Source of the DNA: Clostridium_AD sp964467165
Lineage (GTDB): Bacteria > Bacillota > Clostridia > Clostridiales > Clostridiaceae
Reading direction: 5' to 3'
NCBI GenBank assembly: GCA_964467165.1
Contig: CAYXOL010000003.1
Location: 1 to 64,000 of the forward strand
Length of the DNA stretch: 64,000 bases
Numbering within the stretch: position 1 is the first letter of the stretch; every line of letters begins with the position of its first letter. The notes below the pieces were generated by a model that made no database searches, had not been told where the DNA came from, and was given only the letters and a program-made list of their open reading frames with translations. Made by a program: the position numbers and the translations under genes. Of the stretch, positions 1-9,521 are shown piece by piece.

Positions 1-60
1 GCAGGTTTTCACACCCGCTTTTTCTTCTATACACCCAAAGTTCAGAAAGAACCTTTAAAA

Positions 61-795
61 CTAATCCTTACTCTTTTTTAATTTACATATGTTATTTAAT
101 TCACCTTCTATTATGTTTTGTACATATTCTGATAATTTCTGTTCTTCCTCTTTACTTAAATCTTTTAAATAAATTGGTTTATGTATAACCATATTTATTT
201 TATTTCCCATAACTTTTCTGCCTACTTCTAATACATTATAACTCCCATCTATTGTTATTGGAACTATGCAAGCTCTGGACTTTGTTGCCAGTTTCATGCT
301 GCCTTTTTTAAATGAATTCATATTAGATTTTAGACTTCTGGTACCTTCGGGGAAAATCAACATGGAATATCCTTGATTTATTTTTTTCACACCTTCTTGA
401 ATTGTTTTAATTGATTCTCTAGGACTTTGTCTATCCATATAAATTGATCCTATTGATTTCAACCAATTACTAATTAATGGTATTTTTTTTATTTCTTTCT
501 TAGCCACAAACCCAAATGGCTTGTCAATATAAGCAAGCAATGCGAATCCATCAAAAATAGCTTGGTGATTTGATATAAATACACAGTTTTCTATTGGTAT
601 ATTTTCAGCACCGCTAACCTCCATACTAGTCTTAGTTACTCTCAAAACATATTTTGCAATGTGTTGCGCTGCTTTAAATGCAAGTATTTCAGCTTCTTTT
701 GGTGATTTTTTTTGTATATATTTTATTTTAATTAAATTCAATGATGAAATACACAAATATATTGAAAAGTATAAATACCATAATAATTTTATCAT
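61..795 (-). CDS. plsC: 1-acyl-sn-glycerol-3-phosphate acyltransferase (PlsC family)
   Basis: Membrane enzyme that acylates lysophosphatidic acid to phosphatidic acid in phospholipid synthesis. The catalytic H-x4-D motif is seen as NHQAIFD (His about residue 77, Asp 82) and the glycerol-phosphate binding motif as FPEGTR (about 148-153). A hydrophobic stretch in the first 20 residues is a probable membrane anchor. At 244 residues it has the usual length. I start at the ATG at 795, which has a GGGGGG ribosome site just upstream; an in-frame TTG four codons earlier overlaps that site and is less likely. The family call is secure; the exact acyl-acceptor is inferred. Confidence 0.9.
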   Translation of the reverse strand: MIKLLWYLYFSIYLCISSLNLIKIKYIQKKSPKEAEILAFKAAQHIAKYVLRVTKTSMEVSGAENIPIENCVFISNHQAIFDGFALLAYIDKPFGFVAKKEIKKIPLISNWLKSIGSIYMDRQSPRESIKTIQEGVKKINQGYSMLIFPEGTRSLKSNMNSFKKGSMKLATKSRACIVPITIDGSYNVLEVGRKVMGNKINMVIHKPIYLKDLSKEEEQKLSEYVQNIIEGELNNICKLKKSKD

Positions 796-1016
796 AAAGC
801 CCCCCAAGGTATTTTTTTAACTAGCAGTACATTTTAAGGAACCTACACTGCTAAAACTAGACTAATACCTTACTAATTTATTTTTTAACACTTCTAATAT
901 ATATTATGATTTTATCAAATATCTTAAAAAATTGATATAACTTTGTAATAATTTATACCTAGCAGCGTGTTTTCCATCCATTTACGTTACATTTCTGTTA
1001 CATTTTTCTTTATCTA

Positions 1017-1044
1017 TTGACAAATAATTGATAAAGTATATGAT
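1017..1044 (+). promoter_or_regulatory. Probable sigma-A promoter of the ytxH operon
   Basis: TTGACA at 1017-1022 and TATGAT at 1039-1044 are separated by 16 bases, about 45 bases ahead of the ytxH start. This is the best promoter match in the 795-1089 gap. Confidence 0.6.
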
Positions 1045-1089
1045 TAAAGTATATAGTAAGGTTTTTTATCCTTAAAGGAGGCAACAATT

Positions 1090-1578
1090 ATGATACTTAC
1101 AAAATGGTACGAAACAAGAAAAAAAGAAAAGCAAAGAAAACTAAAAATTCAAACCGCTAAAAAAATACTTATTGGAACAGCAGCAGGAAGCGTCAGCGGC
1201 ATACTAGGTGGTATACTTTTTTCTCCTAAGGCAGGAAAAGAAACTAGAGAAGATATTGCTAATTCATCCAAGGAGATTACAAACAATCTTAAAGAAAAAA
1301 CCACAGAACTTAAAGAAACAATTAACGATAATGTAAGCGATGCTAAAGCTAAAATCAAGCAAAAAAATTCAGAACTTAAGAATGCAATAAATAATAAAGT
1401 TTCTGACGCTAAAGACAATGTAATAGACGCTAAAGTTAAAGTTTCCCAATATCTAAATGATAAAAAGGCTCCAAAAGCAATTGCTGAAATAGTGGAAGAT
1501 GCAGTAATTACTGCCACTGAAGATTTAAATGCTATTTTGGACCAACCTATTGAAGTTGAAAAAGATAGTAAAAAATAA
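1090..1578 (+). CDS. YtxH domain-containing protein
   Basis: Small envelope/stress protein of the YtxH family, whose molecular role is unknown. A glycine-rich membrane segment (about residues 28-48) is followed by the family hallmark FSPKAGKETRE, then by a long lysine/glutamate-rich region with repeated SDAK and LKE patterns that looks like a helical, LEA-like coiled coil (about 55-135). AAAGGAGG lies 8 bases before the ATG. It is followed 30 bases later by a DUF948-like protein; YtxH and DUF948 proteins often occur together in Firmicutes and are often stress-induced. The domain call is good; the function is not known. Confidence 0.8.
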   Translation: MILTKWYETRKKEKQRKLKIQTAKKILIGTAAGSVSGILGGILFSPKAGKETREDIANSSKEITNNLKEKTTELKETINDNVSDAKAKIKQKNSELKNAINNKVSDAKDNVIDAKVKVSQYLNDKKAPKAIAEIVEDAVITATEDLNAILDQPIEVEKDSKK

Positions 1579-1608
1579 TCAAAATTTAAAAGAATAGTGG
1601 TGCTATAA

Positions 1609-1950
1609 ATGTATATAGACTTTTTTAAATTAGGACAAGGCTTATTAATTTTTCTTGGTATAGTGATTTTAGTTATTCTAATAGTAGGACTTCTAAAACT
1701 CATTAAAACTATATCAAGAGTAAATACAATTATTGAAAAGAATGAAGATAGTATAGACGAAGTGCTAGAATTATTACCAAAAACCTTTAAAAATTTACAT
1801 GAAGTAACTGACAATATAAAAGATGTTACTGATGTAGTAGTGCAGACAACTGCCACCGCAATTGGTGCAACAGAGTCTTTGGAGAAATATTTTGTATATA
1901 TAGTAGATATTTTAACTATTGTTAAAAAAATATTTTCAAATAAAAAGTAG
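1609..1950 (+). CDS. Small membrane-anchored coiled-coil protein (DUF948-like)
   Basis: This 113-residue protein has a single N-terminal membrane helix (about residues 9-28) followed by an amphipathic helical region with many Asn, Asp and Val residues. That pattern is typical of DUF948 general stress proteins, which pair with YtxH proteins as here. It is probably co-transcribed with the preceding ytxH gene. Its stop codon lies inside the left arm of the downstream terminator hairpin. The role is unknown; the DUF948 assignment rests on layout and partner rather than on a firm motif. Confidence 0.6.
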   Translation: MYIDFFKLGQGLLIFLGIVILVILIVGLLKLIKTISRVNTIIEKNEDSIDEVLELLPKTFKNLHEVTDNIKDVTDVVVQTTATAIGATESLEKYFVYIVDILTIVKKIFSNKK

Positions 1951-1970
1951 GAAAAATTCTCCTACTTTTT
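1942..1970. terminator. Bidirectional terminator between convergent genes
   Basis: An 11-bp perfect stem (1942-1952 with 1960-1970) and a 7-base loop, with A-rich and T-rich flanks on both strands. The stop codons of both convergent genes (1948-1950 on plus, 1962-1964 on minus) lie inside the stem. Confidence 0.8.
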
Positions 1971-3290
1971 TTCTTTGTTTTTCAATATCTTAAGTCGTTC
2001 TTTGATTCTTTTCTCATATCCATTGTCACAAACATCATAATATACCCTGTCAACTAATTCATCAGGAAGATATTGCTGCTCCACATAATTATCTTCATAG
2101 TCATGAGGATATAAATATCCTACCCCATGCCCTAATTTTTTTGCACCACTATAGCTTTGATCCCGCAAATGAGCGGGTACGCTTCCTATATTTTTTTCTT
2201 CTACATCTTTAAGTGCTTTATTAATAGCCATATAAGATGCATTACTCTTTGGAGCTGAAGCTACATATATTGCAGCTTGTGACAAAATAATCCTCGCTTC
2301 TGGCATACCTACAAACTGAACCGCCTGCGCCGCATTATTTGCTATAAGGAGTGCAATCGGATCTGCATTTCCAACATCTTCAGCGGCCGCTATTACAATT
2401 CTCCTAGCAATAAATTTAGGATCCTCTCCAGCATATATCATTCTTGCCAGATAATGAACCGCGGCATCAGGATCAGACCCTCTCATACTTTTAATAAATG
2501 CGGAAATCACATCGTAATGCTCATCTCTATTCTTATCATATTTTATATGTTTCTTTTGCAGACACTCCACCACAATTTCAAGGGTTATGTTTATCTTGCC
2601 TAGCTCATCTCTATCGGTAGTGAGTACTGATAACTCCAAAGCGTTAAGAGCCCGCCTAGCATCTCCATTTGCCATATTTGCAAGATAATCAATAGCAACA
2701 CTATCCATACAAATATTAGTATTCCCAAAGCCTACATCCTTATCCTCTAGTGCACGTGTAATAATCTTTTTTATATGTTTTTCCTCTAGAGGTTCTAGTT
2801 TAAATAACATAGACCTAGAAATCAATGCATTATTAACTTCAAAATATGGATTTTCTGTAGTTGCGCCAATTAATACAATTGTTCCCTTTTCTACAAAAGG
2901 TAATAATGCATCTTGTTGAGCTTTATTAAATCTATGGATTTCATCTATAAATAAGATAGTTTTAATATCATACATTCCTAAGTCATTTTTTGCCTGCGCC
3001 ACCACTTCTCTTAGTTCTTTTAGTCCATCTGTAACTGCATTCAATCTAACAAAATTAGATTTTGTTGTATTGGCAATAACTTTAGCCAAACTAGTTTTAC
3101 CTGTGCCCGGTGGACCATAAAGTATTAAGGAAGTTATTTTATCAGCAATAATTGCTCTCCATAGAAGCTTCCCCTTGCCTAAAATATGCTCTTGACCTAC
3201 ATAATCTTCTAACTTTTCTGGCTTTAATCTTTCCGCAAGTGGAGCATCCTTTTGTAATTTTTTTTCCGCTTGTAATTGAAATATATCCAT
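1962..3290 (-). CDS. rarA: Replication-associated recombination protein A (RarA/MgsA AAA+ ATPase)
   Basis: AAA+ ATPase related to clamp-loader subunits and RuvB that acts at stalled replication forks. Walker A is GPPGTGKTS (residues 59-67) and Walker B is the FIDEIHRFNKAQQD segment about 50 residues later. Sensor motifs (IGATTENP, then GDARRALNALE) and the C-terminal tetramerisation domain follow, including HYLARMIYAGEDP. The 442-residue length fits. I start at the ATG at 3290, preceded by a GAGGTG site; an upstream in-frame ATG seven codons earlier lies before that site. It ends convergently with the DUF948-like gene. Confidence 0.95.
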   Translation of the reverse strand: MDIFQLQAEKKLQKDAPLAERLKPEKLEDYVGQEHILGKGKLLWRAIIADKITSLILYGPPGTGKTSLAKVIANTTKSNFVRLNAVTDGLKELREVVAQAKNDLGMYDIKTILFIDEIHRFNKAQQDALLPFVEKGTIVLIGATTENPYFEVNNALISRSMLFKLEPLEEKHIKKIITRALEDKDVGFGNTNICMDSVAIDYLANMANGDARRALNALELSVLTTDRDELGKINITLEIVVECLQKKHIKYDKNRDEHYDVISAFIKSMRGSDPDAAVHYLARMIYAGEDPKFIARRIVIAAAEDVGNADPIALLIANNAAQAVQFVGMPEARIILSQAAIYVASAPKSNASYMAINKALKDVEEKNIGSVPAHLRDQSYSGAKKLGHGVGYLYPHDYEDNYVEQQYLPDELVDRVYYDVCDNGYEKRIKERLKILKNKEKK

Positions 3291-3317
3291 ATAATCACCT
3301 CTTAGGCACATTTAGAT

Positions 3318-3351
3318 AAATAACAAGTCAATACTACTTGACTTGTTATTT
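3318..3351 (-). terminator. Stem-loop downstream of the telA operon
   Basis: A 14-bp perfect stem (3318-3331 with 3338-3351) with a 6-base loop lies between the telA stop and the rarA start. It probably ends telA transcription, although the T-run on the minus strand is weak. Because it also sits only 28 bases ahead of the rarA start, an operator or leader role for rarA is possible. Confidence 0.5.
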
Positions 3352-3412
3352 ATTTTCCTGAGCTTTAATCCCTTATTCTGCTTACCTAGTTACATTGTAG
3401 TTCATAGATTTA

Positions 3413-4513
3413 TTATTTTAGTGATTTTTGCTTTAGTTTTTCTGTCATATCATGTAATTTAACTATTCCAGCTTCTCTTAATCTCTTATTATCATCTTCA
3501 ATGGCCTTTGTTTCTTCGATACCTTGCATAATTGTATTCCAAGTTTTCTCAAGAGTTTCAATTTTCACACTTGTACCTCCAGCGAGTTTTGCTATATCTA
3601 CACTTTGACTCCTTATATTTTCTGCATTTTTCATTAATAATTCATTAGTAGTTCTATCAAGTTCTGCTAATGAATCCGCAACTAACTTTTGTTTTTTTAA
3701 TGCAATAGCTTGTATTATTCCATTTTTAAATACTGGTATAGTTATTATAAAAGCAGAATGCACTTTAGATATCAACTTATAATTTCCTCTTTGAATCATT
3801 TTAATCTGAGGAGCAGTTTGTAATGATACCATTTTTGCCATTTCCAAATCGTAAATTCTCTGTTTTAACATTTCAAGAGTGGCTTTAAAATTCTCATAAT
3901 TAATTACATTTATTTGTTCTCCATTAGTTGCTAGGGACTCAAGCCTGGGAAGATCTCCACTTTCACTTTTTTCAACAATCATATTTCCTGCAGCAATGTA
4001 TTTTTCTAATTCTCCATAATACTCAAAATTTTGATTATATAAATTTTCAAGCATTAAATTAGAATTGTTTATTTCAACCTTATATCCACTAAGCTGAGTA
4101 TAAATTTTGTCTATTTCTCCCCCAATGGTTTTATACTTACCCAGCATTTTATCTATTGCCTTACTTGGCTTGCTAAACAATTTCCCAAGGAAACTAGTTT
4201 TATTTTCTTCAAAATCTTGCTTGTCAAATTTTTTCATTATGCTTGTAAGTTCTTTTATCATCACACCTGAATCTTCAACACTACTGGTTTTAATAGAGTT
4301 TAATATTTGATCAGCAAATTTAGATATTTGCTGAGCTGGTTCATTTCCAAATTCCAAGATGGCATTTGCATCTTTTATATTTAAATTTGATGCAATTTGC
4401 ATCACCTGTGGTGATACTTTAAGCTGATTACTTATGCTAATTGCCCTTTTTTCTATATCCGAATTTTCAATATTCTCTTCCTTTATTACAAGTACCCCAT
4501 TATTATTTTCCAT
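3413..4513 (-). CDS. TelA family protein (toxic anion resistance, YceH-like)
   Basis: Member of the TelA/KlaA family, originally linked to tellurite resistance and now seen as part of a broader stress module. The 366-residue protein is all-helical, with the typical order: N-terminal region with SNQLKVSPQVMQIASNLN, a long middle coiled coil, and a C-terminal segment containing MIQRGNYKLISKVHSAF and the family signature around NELLMKNAENIRSQSVDIAKLAGG. I start at the ATG at 4513, which has AGAGGAG about 9 bases upstream; the upstream GTG overlaps that site. It lies directly downstream of a YceG-like gene, as in the Bacillus yceG-yceH pair. The biochemical activity is unknown. Confidence 0.85.
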   Translation of the reverse strand: MENNNGVLVIKEENIENSDIEKRAISISNQLKVSPQVMQIASNLNIKDANAILEFGNEPAQQISKFADQILNSIKTSSVEDSGVMIKELTSIMKKFDKQDFEENKTSFLGKLFSKPSKAIDKMLGKYKTIGGEIDKIYTQLSGYKVEINNSNLMLENLYNQNFEYYGELEKYIAAGNMIVEKSESGDLPRLESLATNGEQINVINYENFKATLEMLKQRIYDLEMAKMVSLQTAPQIKMIQRGNYKLISKVHSAFIITIPVFKNGIIQAIALKKQKLVADSLAELDRTTNELLMKNAENIRSQSVDIAKLAGGTSVKIETLEKTWNTIMQGIEETKAIEDDNKRLREAGIVKLHDMTEKLKQKSLK

Positions 4514-4606
4514 GATTATCACTCCTCTTATCTATTTTCCTGATTTATTTTCAAATTTTTATACCATAGCATAAAAATCAAAATTCACCGTTAACTATTG
4601 TAAACT

Positions 4607-6262
4607 TTATCTATAAAATAAATTTTCAAAAAAGCTTTTTTTCTTTTCTACGTACTTTTTAAAACCAAGTTCAAACCTCACATTCTCAAGCCTATGAATA
4701 TCATAATGCTGGTTATAAATAAAATTCTCTATGTCGTTGTATCCTGATGGATTATATATAATGATATCTACTCCCATAGCATTCATAAATGACAACATTA
4801 TACAATCTTCAAAAGATAAATTCCCGTTTTGTTCATTGTTATAAACTATAATTTTAGGAACTTCCTCTGAGTAATCATAAGCTTGCAAAAGTTCAAGCAC
4901 TTCTGTACTAAGATTTATAAGTACTGAAAAAATATCCACTTGCAAATCTCTCAAATCTTCATGTTCTACATTTATTATAACAGGATTTAAACATAAATCT
5001 TTAATTTTAAGAGCCATATTTTTTTGAAGTCCGGATCGTAGTTCCTTGTATTTCCACCAAGATGAAGCAATCATTTCATCTATGTCAAATTCTGAAAAAG
5101 CATTATTAGGGTAAATTAAATTAAACTTTCCATATTCCAAATGAACTGCTTCCATTATAGGTAGTTCATTGTAAAATTTTGTATACTTTTGAGTTACTAC
5201 AGAATTAATTTCCTTCCAGTAACTATCAATATCATCATGGGTTCCACAAATTTTTGAGAACATATTTGGTATAATTACAGTTGATCCTTGAACTTTAAAT
5301 CCTTCCCTTATATGTGCTTTTTCTTTCATCCATATATATATTTCTTCATAAGTGGTATTAAGGGTTACCGCCTGCAGATTATAATCTGCAAATTGCCAAG
5401 GTCTATAAAACCCAGAATCATCTGTAAATAGTGTTTTATTAAGTTCTTCCTTAGCATTGTAAGCTGCAGTCTTAATCCTATCTTCTACACCTATGGGAAA
5501 TGGTTTTATTTCACCCTTATAATTATAAACAATTTCCTTAGAAAAAGCATTGTATTTATCAATTTCCTGGAAAACACCAGAATCTTTAGGATTAAAGTAT
5601 AATATATCACAACCCAAGGTTGATAGTAATATTAAATAGAAAACTTCTGTTTTTGAAATATTCCCATAAAACAACACTTTAGGATTTAGACTCATATAAT
5701 CAAATTTTTGAAATAATTCTTTTGAATAAATATTTATCCAATGGATCATGTAATTTATAATAAGTTTAATATTATGATTATCTACCATTTCATTACTCTT
5801 AATATAGTATTCTATGAGCCCCTTTAAATTATTTTTAATTTGACTTAGCAAAACTTTGTTAGGTAAATCCGGGAACAGTCCATTATCACTTATTAAATTT
5901 ATAATGGTGGAAACATCTATATTTGAGTTTTGAAATTCATTTGCCCAAATATCATTTAATACATTTTGAAGCCTTATGCTAATGTTTTTATCTAACCCAT
6001 CACTAAACCTACGGTAACCATGTCCTATTTTCATTAGTTCCTTGTCCAATTTATATAAATTGTCATAGTAATCAGTGTCATTTTTCTTTATACCTATAAA
6101 TCTATAAAAATAATTAGGAATAAAAACAACATTAGAATTATATTGAAATTTATTTCTCTTATAAATTTCTGTTTTTAAGCTGTTTAGAATATCTTCAACC
6201 AAGTCTAAGCTCACATTATGTATTTCTAAATTATTCAAACTATTCTTCTCCATATTCACCAT
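4607..6262 (-). CDS. YceG-like protein (predicted biosynthetic-module component)
   Basis: A soluble 551-residue protein resembling the YceG-like family, described computationally as a component of a 'biosynthetic module' that travels with TelA/TerD stress genes. I see no catalytic motif I can name. Two regions look internally similar: VLFYGNISKTEVFYLILLSTLGCDILYFNPKDSG in the middle and the KIIVYNNEQNGN..CIMLSFMNAMGVDIIIYNPSGYND segment near the C terminus, suggesting a duplicated Rossmann-like unit. It is the first gene of a two-gene unit with telA. The start is uncertain: the ATG at 6262 has its AAAAGGG directly adjacent, and the ATG at 6253 is an alternative. Confidence 0.7.
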   Translation of the reverse strand: MVNMEKNSLNNLEIHNVSLDLVEDILNSLKTEIYKRNKFQYNSNVVFIPNYFYRFIGIKKNDTDYYDNLYKLDKELMKIGHGYRRFSDGLDKNISIRLQNVLNDIWANEFQNSNIDVSTIINLISDNGLFPDLPNKVLLSQIKNNLKGLIEYYIKSNEMVDNHNIKLIINYMIHWINIYSKELFQKFDYMSLNPKVLFYGNISKTEVFYLILLSTLGCDILYFNPKDSGVFQEIDKYNAFSKEIVYNYKGEIKPFPIGVEDRIKTAAYNAKEELNKTLFTDDSGFYRPWQFADYNLQAVTLNTTYEEIYIWMKEKAHIREGFKVQGSTVIIPNMFSKICGTHDDIDSYWKEINSVVTQKYTKFYNELPIMEAVHLEYGKFNLIYPNNAFSEFDIDEMIASSWWKYKELRSGLQKNMALKIKDLCLNPVIINVEHEDLRDLQVDIFSVLINLSTEVLELLQAYDYSEEVPKIIVYNNEQNGNLSFEDCIMLSFMNAMGVDIIIYNPSGYNDIENFIYNQHYDIHRLENVRFELGFKKYVEKKKSFFENLFYR

Positions 6263-6673
6263 ACCCTTTTAATTGTTTATTCTTGTAAATATAGTTTTTT
6301 TAACTGTTTTAATTATACCATATTAAACTCATGTTGTTTATTATAATATATTGAAAAAATACCATTTCATTATAAGCTAATTGGAATTTTTCGAATAATC
6401 TGACTATATTTTATACTCTTTTTTTTATAAAAAAGCATTCTTTTCTAATGATAAAAGGTGTAATATATAAAGTGTGTGTGTTTTGTATGCACCTTAGCAA
6501 TAAAATTATATCATTTTTCCATTATTTGATATAATTATATTATATTATCGTCATTTTAGCTAAAATTTAGTAGAATCTAGCTATTAATTTATTATTCTTA
6601 TCTACCCAAATATCAGTAATGAAAAGATAACTAATAATTGTTAGATTCAAAGAGAACTACAAGGAGGTTTATT
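6263..6673. other. AT-rich intergenic region upstream of rnfC
   Basis: This divergent spacer between the yceG-like gene and the rnf operon must carry promoters for both. It is very AT-rich, with a TATAATTATATTATATTA tract near 6530-6548 that could supply -10 elements. I see no convincing riboswitch, hairpin or small gene. Confidence 0.4.
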
Positions 6674-7996
6674 ATGGGACTTTTGACTTTCAAAAAGGGT
6701 ATTCACCCTAGCGACAAAAAAGACTTAAGTATGGACAAATCAATTCAAGATTTGCTTCCAAAAGGCAACTTAGTATTTCCTATGCAACAACACATAGGAG
6801 CGCCCTGCGATCCACTAGTAAAAAAAGGGGATAGAGTATACGTAGGACAAAAAATAGGGGAATCTAAGGCTTTTGTATCAGCACCAATATATTCAAGCGT
6901 ATCAGGAACAGTACTCGATGTAGCCCCTAGATTACATAGCAATGGAACCATGGTGTCATCCATTATCGTGGAAAACGATAACACTTATGAAGAAGTACTT
7001 ACTCTTACTGCCCATAGTGATTATGAAAAGTTATCTAAAGATGAACTATTGGCTATCATTAAAGAAGCTGGAATAGTAGGTATGGGTGGAGCAGGATTTC
7101 CAACACACATTAAGCTTAATCCTCCAGAAGGTAAAATCATCGATAGCATTATAATAAATGCAGCTGAATGTGAACCTTATTTAACCTGCGATTACAGAAT
7201 GCTACTAGAAAAAACAGATGAAATTGCCCAGGGCTTAAAGATTATTCTTCAAATGTTCCCTGGTGTAAAAGGCTATGTAGCAATAGAAACTAACAAACCT
7301 AAGGCAATTGAGGCTATGACAAAAGCCACTGCAAGCATTAATAACGTTGAAGTTACTTCAATGCTTACAAAATACCCTCAAGGTGCAGAAAAACAATTGA
7401 TTTATGCAATTACTGGTAGGGAATTACCTTCTGGAAAGCTTCCTGCAGATGTTGGGTGCGTAGTTCAAAATGTTGATACAGTGTTTGAAATATATAACGC
7501 TGTAGTAAATGGAAAACCTCTTACTGAACGAGTTTTAACTGTAACCGGTGAAGCAATTAAAGAACCTCTTAATTTAAGAGTTAGATTCGGAACTTCTATT
7601 AGTGAAGTAATCGAAGCTGCTGGTGGATTCAAAGAGGACCCTGTTAAAGTAATTTCAGGTGGACCTATGATGGGAACAGCCTTAAGTTCTTTAGATTCGC
7701 CTGTAATAAAAGGAACCTCAGGTGTACTTTGTTTAACAAAAAACCAAGCTAAATTAGAAGAGGAATCTAGTTGTATAAGATGTGGAAAATGCGCCAGTGT
7801 TTGCCCTATGTTTTTAAACCCTACAAAACTTAACTCTTTAGTCTTAAGGGGTAATTATGAGGAGTTTGAATCATATCATGGCATGGATTGTATTGAATGT
7901 GCTTGTTGCTCTTACGCATGCCCAGCTAAACGTCATTTAACTCAGACTTGCCGTGAAGGTAAACGCACAATAAACATTAATAGAAGAAAAAAATAG
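6674..7996 (+). CDS. rnfC: Rnf electron transport complex subunit C
   Basis: Peripheral NADH-linked subunit of the ferredoxin:NAD+ oxidoreductase (Rnf) complex, which couples electron transfer to ion translocation. The glycine-rich nucleotide/FMN motif GMGGAGFPTHIK lies near residue 140, and two ferredoxin-type clusters lie near the C terminus (CIRCGKCASVCP and CIECACCSYACP). It starts at the ATG at 6674 with AAGGAGG upstream; an earlier in-frame ATG lacks a site. It is the first gene of rnfCDGEAB, the order typical of clostridia. Confidence 0.96.
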   Translation: MGLLTFKKGIHPSDKKDLSMDKSIQDLLPKGNLVFPMQQHIGAPCDPLVKKGDRVYVGQKIGESKAFVSAPIYSSVSGTVLDVAPRLHSNGTMVSSIIVENDNTYEEVLTLTAHSDYEKLSKDELLAIIKEAGIVGMGGAGFPTHIKLNPPEGKIIDSIIINAAECEPYLTCDYRMLLEKTDEIAQGLKIILQMFPGVKGYVAIETNKPKAIEAMTKATASINNVEVTSMLTKYPQGAEKQLIYAITGRELPSGKLPADVGCVVQNVDTVFEIYNAVVNGKPLTERVLTVTGEAIKEPLNLRVRFGTSISEVIEAAGGFKEDPVKVISGGPMMGTALSSLDSPVIKGTSGVLCLTKNQAKLEEESSCIRCGKCASVCPMFLNPTKLNSLVLRGNYEEFESYHGMDCIECACCSYACPAKRHLTQTCREGKRTININRRKK

Positions 7997-8024
7997 AAGA
8001 AAAAAATTGATAGAGGTGACTTAT

Positions 8025-8948
8025 ATGTATACAGTATCTTCATCCCCACACATAAAATCAAATGATTCAGTGCAGGGTATAATGAGAGACGTAATAATAG
8101 CATTAATACCTGCTACCATTGCCGGCATATATTTTTTTGGAATGAAAGCATTTTTAGTTACATTGGTATCTGTGCTATCATGCATTGCGTCAGAAGCGCT
8201 ATGGCAAAAACTGACTCACAGAAAAATTACAATAGGAGACCTTAGTGCTGTTGTAACTGGTTTATTACTTGCTTTTAACTTGCCAGCTGCTGTTCCACTT
8301 TGGCTACCTGCCGTCGGTGGATTTTTCGCAATAATTATTGTAAAACAGTTCTTTGGTGGTATTGGACAAAACATAATGAATCCAGCTTTGGCTGCTAGAG
8401 CATTCTTACTTGCATCTTGGCCTGTACATATGACCAACTTTACTGTTGATGGCGTTTCAGCAGCAACAGCCCTTGCAGTACTTAAAGGTGGCGAAGGCGG
8501 CCAATTACCTAGTCTATTGAATATCTTCATTGGTAATGTAGGTGGTTGTATCGGTGAAACTTCTGTAATTGCATTATTAATTGGTGCAGCTTATCTACTT
8601 TATAAAAAAGTAATAAGTTGGCATACACCAATAGCATATATCGGCTCAGTATTTATTTTAACACTTATACTAGGTAGAGATGGTTTCATGAGCGGAAATG
8701 CAATATATGAAATTTGTGCTGGTGGTTTAGTTCTTGGAGCTTTCTTTATGGCAACAGACTATACCACATCTCCTATGACAAAAAAAGGACAACTTATTTT
8801 CGGAGTTGGATGTGGACTTTTAACCACAATAATTCGTTTATATGGTGGTTATGCTGAGGGAGTATCTTATTCTATATTAATAATGAGCTTATTTGTACCA
8901 TTTATTGATAAGTTTACTGCTCCACGTATATTTGGGGAGGTGAAATAA
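8025..8948 (+). CDS. rnfD: Rnf electron transport complex subunit D
   Basis: Integral membrane subunit with about eight to ten helices, homologous to NqrB. A covalent FMN is attached to a threonine in an S-x-A-T motif in this family; here SAAT puts the flavinylated residue at Thr148. I start at the ATG at 8025, where GAGGTG is well placed; the TTG 18 bases earlier precedes that site. It follows rnfC after 28 bases and abuts rnfG. The neighbouring apbE gene encodes the likely flavinylating enzyme. Confidence 0.95.
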   Translation: MYTVSSSPHIKSNDSVQGIMRDVIIALIPATIAGIYFFGMKAFLVTLVSVLSCIASEALWQKLTHRKITIGDLSAVVTGLLLAFNLPAAVPLWLPAVGGFFAIIIVKQFFGGIGQNIMNPALAARAFLLASWPVHMTNFTVDGVSAATALAVLKGGEGGQLPSLLNIFIGNVGGCIGETSVIALLIGAAYLLYKKVISWHTPIAYIGSVFILTLILGRDGFMSGNAIYEICAGGLVLGAFFMATDYTTSPMTKKGQLIFGVGCGLLTTIIRLYGGYAEGVSYSILIMSLFVPFIDKFTAPRIFGEVK

Positions 8949-9521
8949 TTGAAAGAGAATATAAGATTAGGTCTAATTTTACTTTTAATTACAGGAATTG
9001 CAGGTTTCTTACTTGGTAGTGCCTATGAAATAACAAAAGGCCCCATTGCCGACAAAGTTCTGGCTGATAAACAACTTGCTATGAAAGAAATATTACCAAC
9101 GGCTGATAAGTTTGATAAATCAGATGTAAATATAGCAGGTAATGAAAAAATTTCCGAAGTTAATACTGGTCTTAAGGGAACTGAAATAGCTGGATATGCT
9201 ATTAAAGTTGCACCAAAGGGATATGCTGGCCCAGTAGAAATAATGGTTGGTATATCAACTGAGGGAAAAGTTACAGGAATTAAAATTTTAGCACACAGTG
9301 AAACACCTGGTCTTGGTGCCAATGCTCCAAATCCTAAATTTTCAGATCAATATAAAGATAAACCTACAAAAGAGAAATTAGAAGTTGTAAAAATAGCTCC
9401 TTCAAAGGAAAATCAAATTCAAGCAATTACTGGCGCAACTATTACGTCAAAAGCCGTAACGCTTGGTGTTAACGACGCTATTGATTTTTATAATTCTTCA
9501 TTGAAAGGAGATAAAAAATAA
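8949..9521 (+). CDS. rnfG: Rnf electron transport complex subunit G (FMN-binding)
   Basis: Single-pass membrane protein (helix about residues 7-25) whose extracytoplasmic FMN-binding domain carries covalent FMN. The flavinylation motif is TGATIT (161-166), with Thr164 as the expected attachment site, and GYAGPVEIMVGI is typical of the fold. It starts with TTG immediately after the rnfD stop, with GGGGAGGTG just upstream, so it is translationally coupled. Its last base overlaps the rnfE start. Confidence 0.95.
   Translation: MKENIRLGLILLLITGIAGFLLGSAYEITKGPIADKVLADKQLAMKEILPTADKFDKSDVNIAGNEKISEVNTGLKGTEIAGYAIKVAPKGYAGPVEIMVGISTEGKVTGIKILAHSETPGLGANAPNPKFSDQYKDKPTKEKLEVVKIAPSKENQIQAITGATITSKAVTLGVNDAIDFYNSSLKGDKK

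Noticed and set aside
1149..1856. Long minus-strand frame across the ytxH and DUF948-like genes
   Set aside because: It is the antisense of two well-supported genes and rich in Ser/Leu, as such shadows are.
6263..6673. A T-box or cobalamin-type leader ahead of rnfC
   Set aside because: No conserved T-box or B12-box sequence and no terminator hairpin; plain AT-rich DNA.
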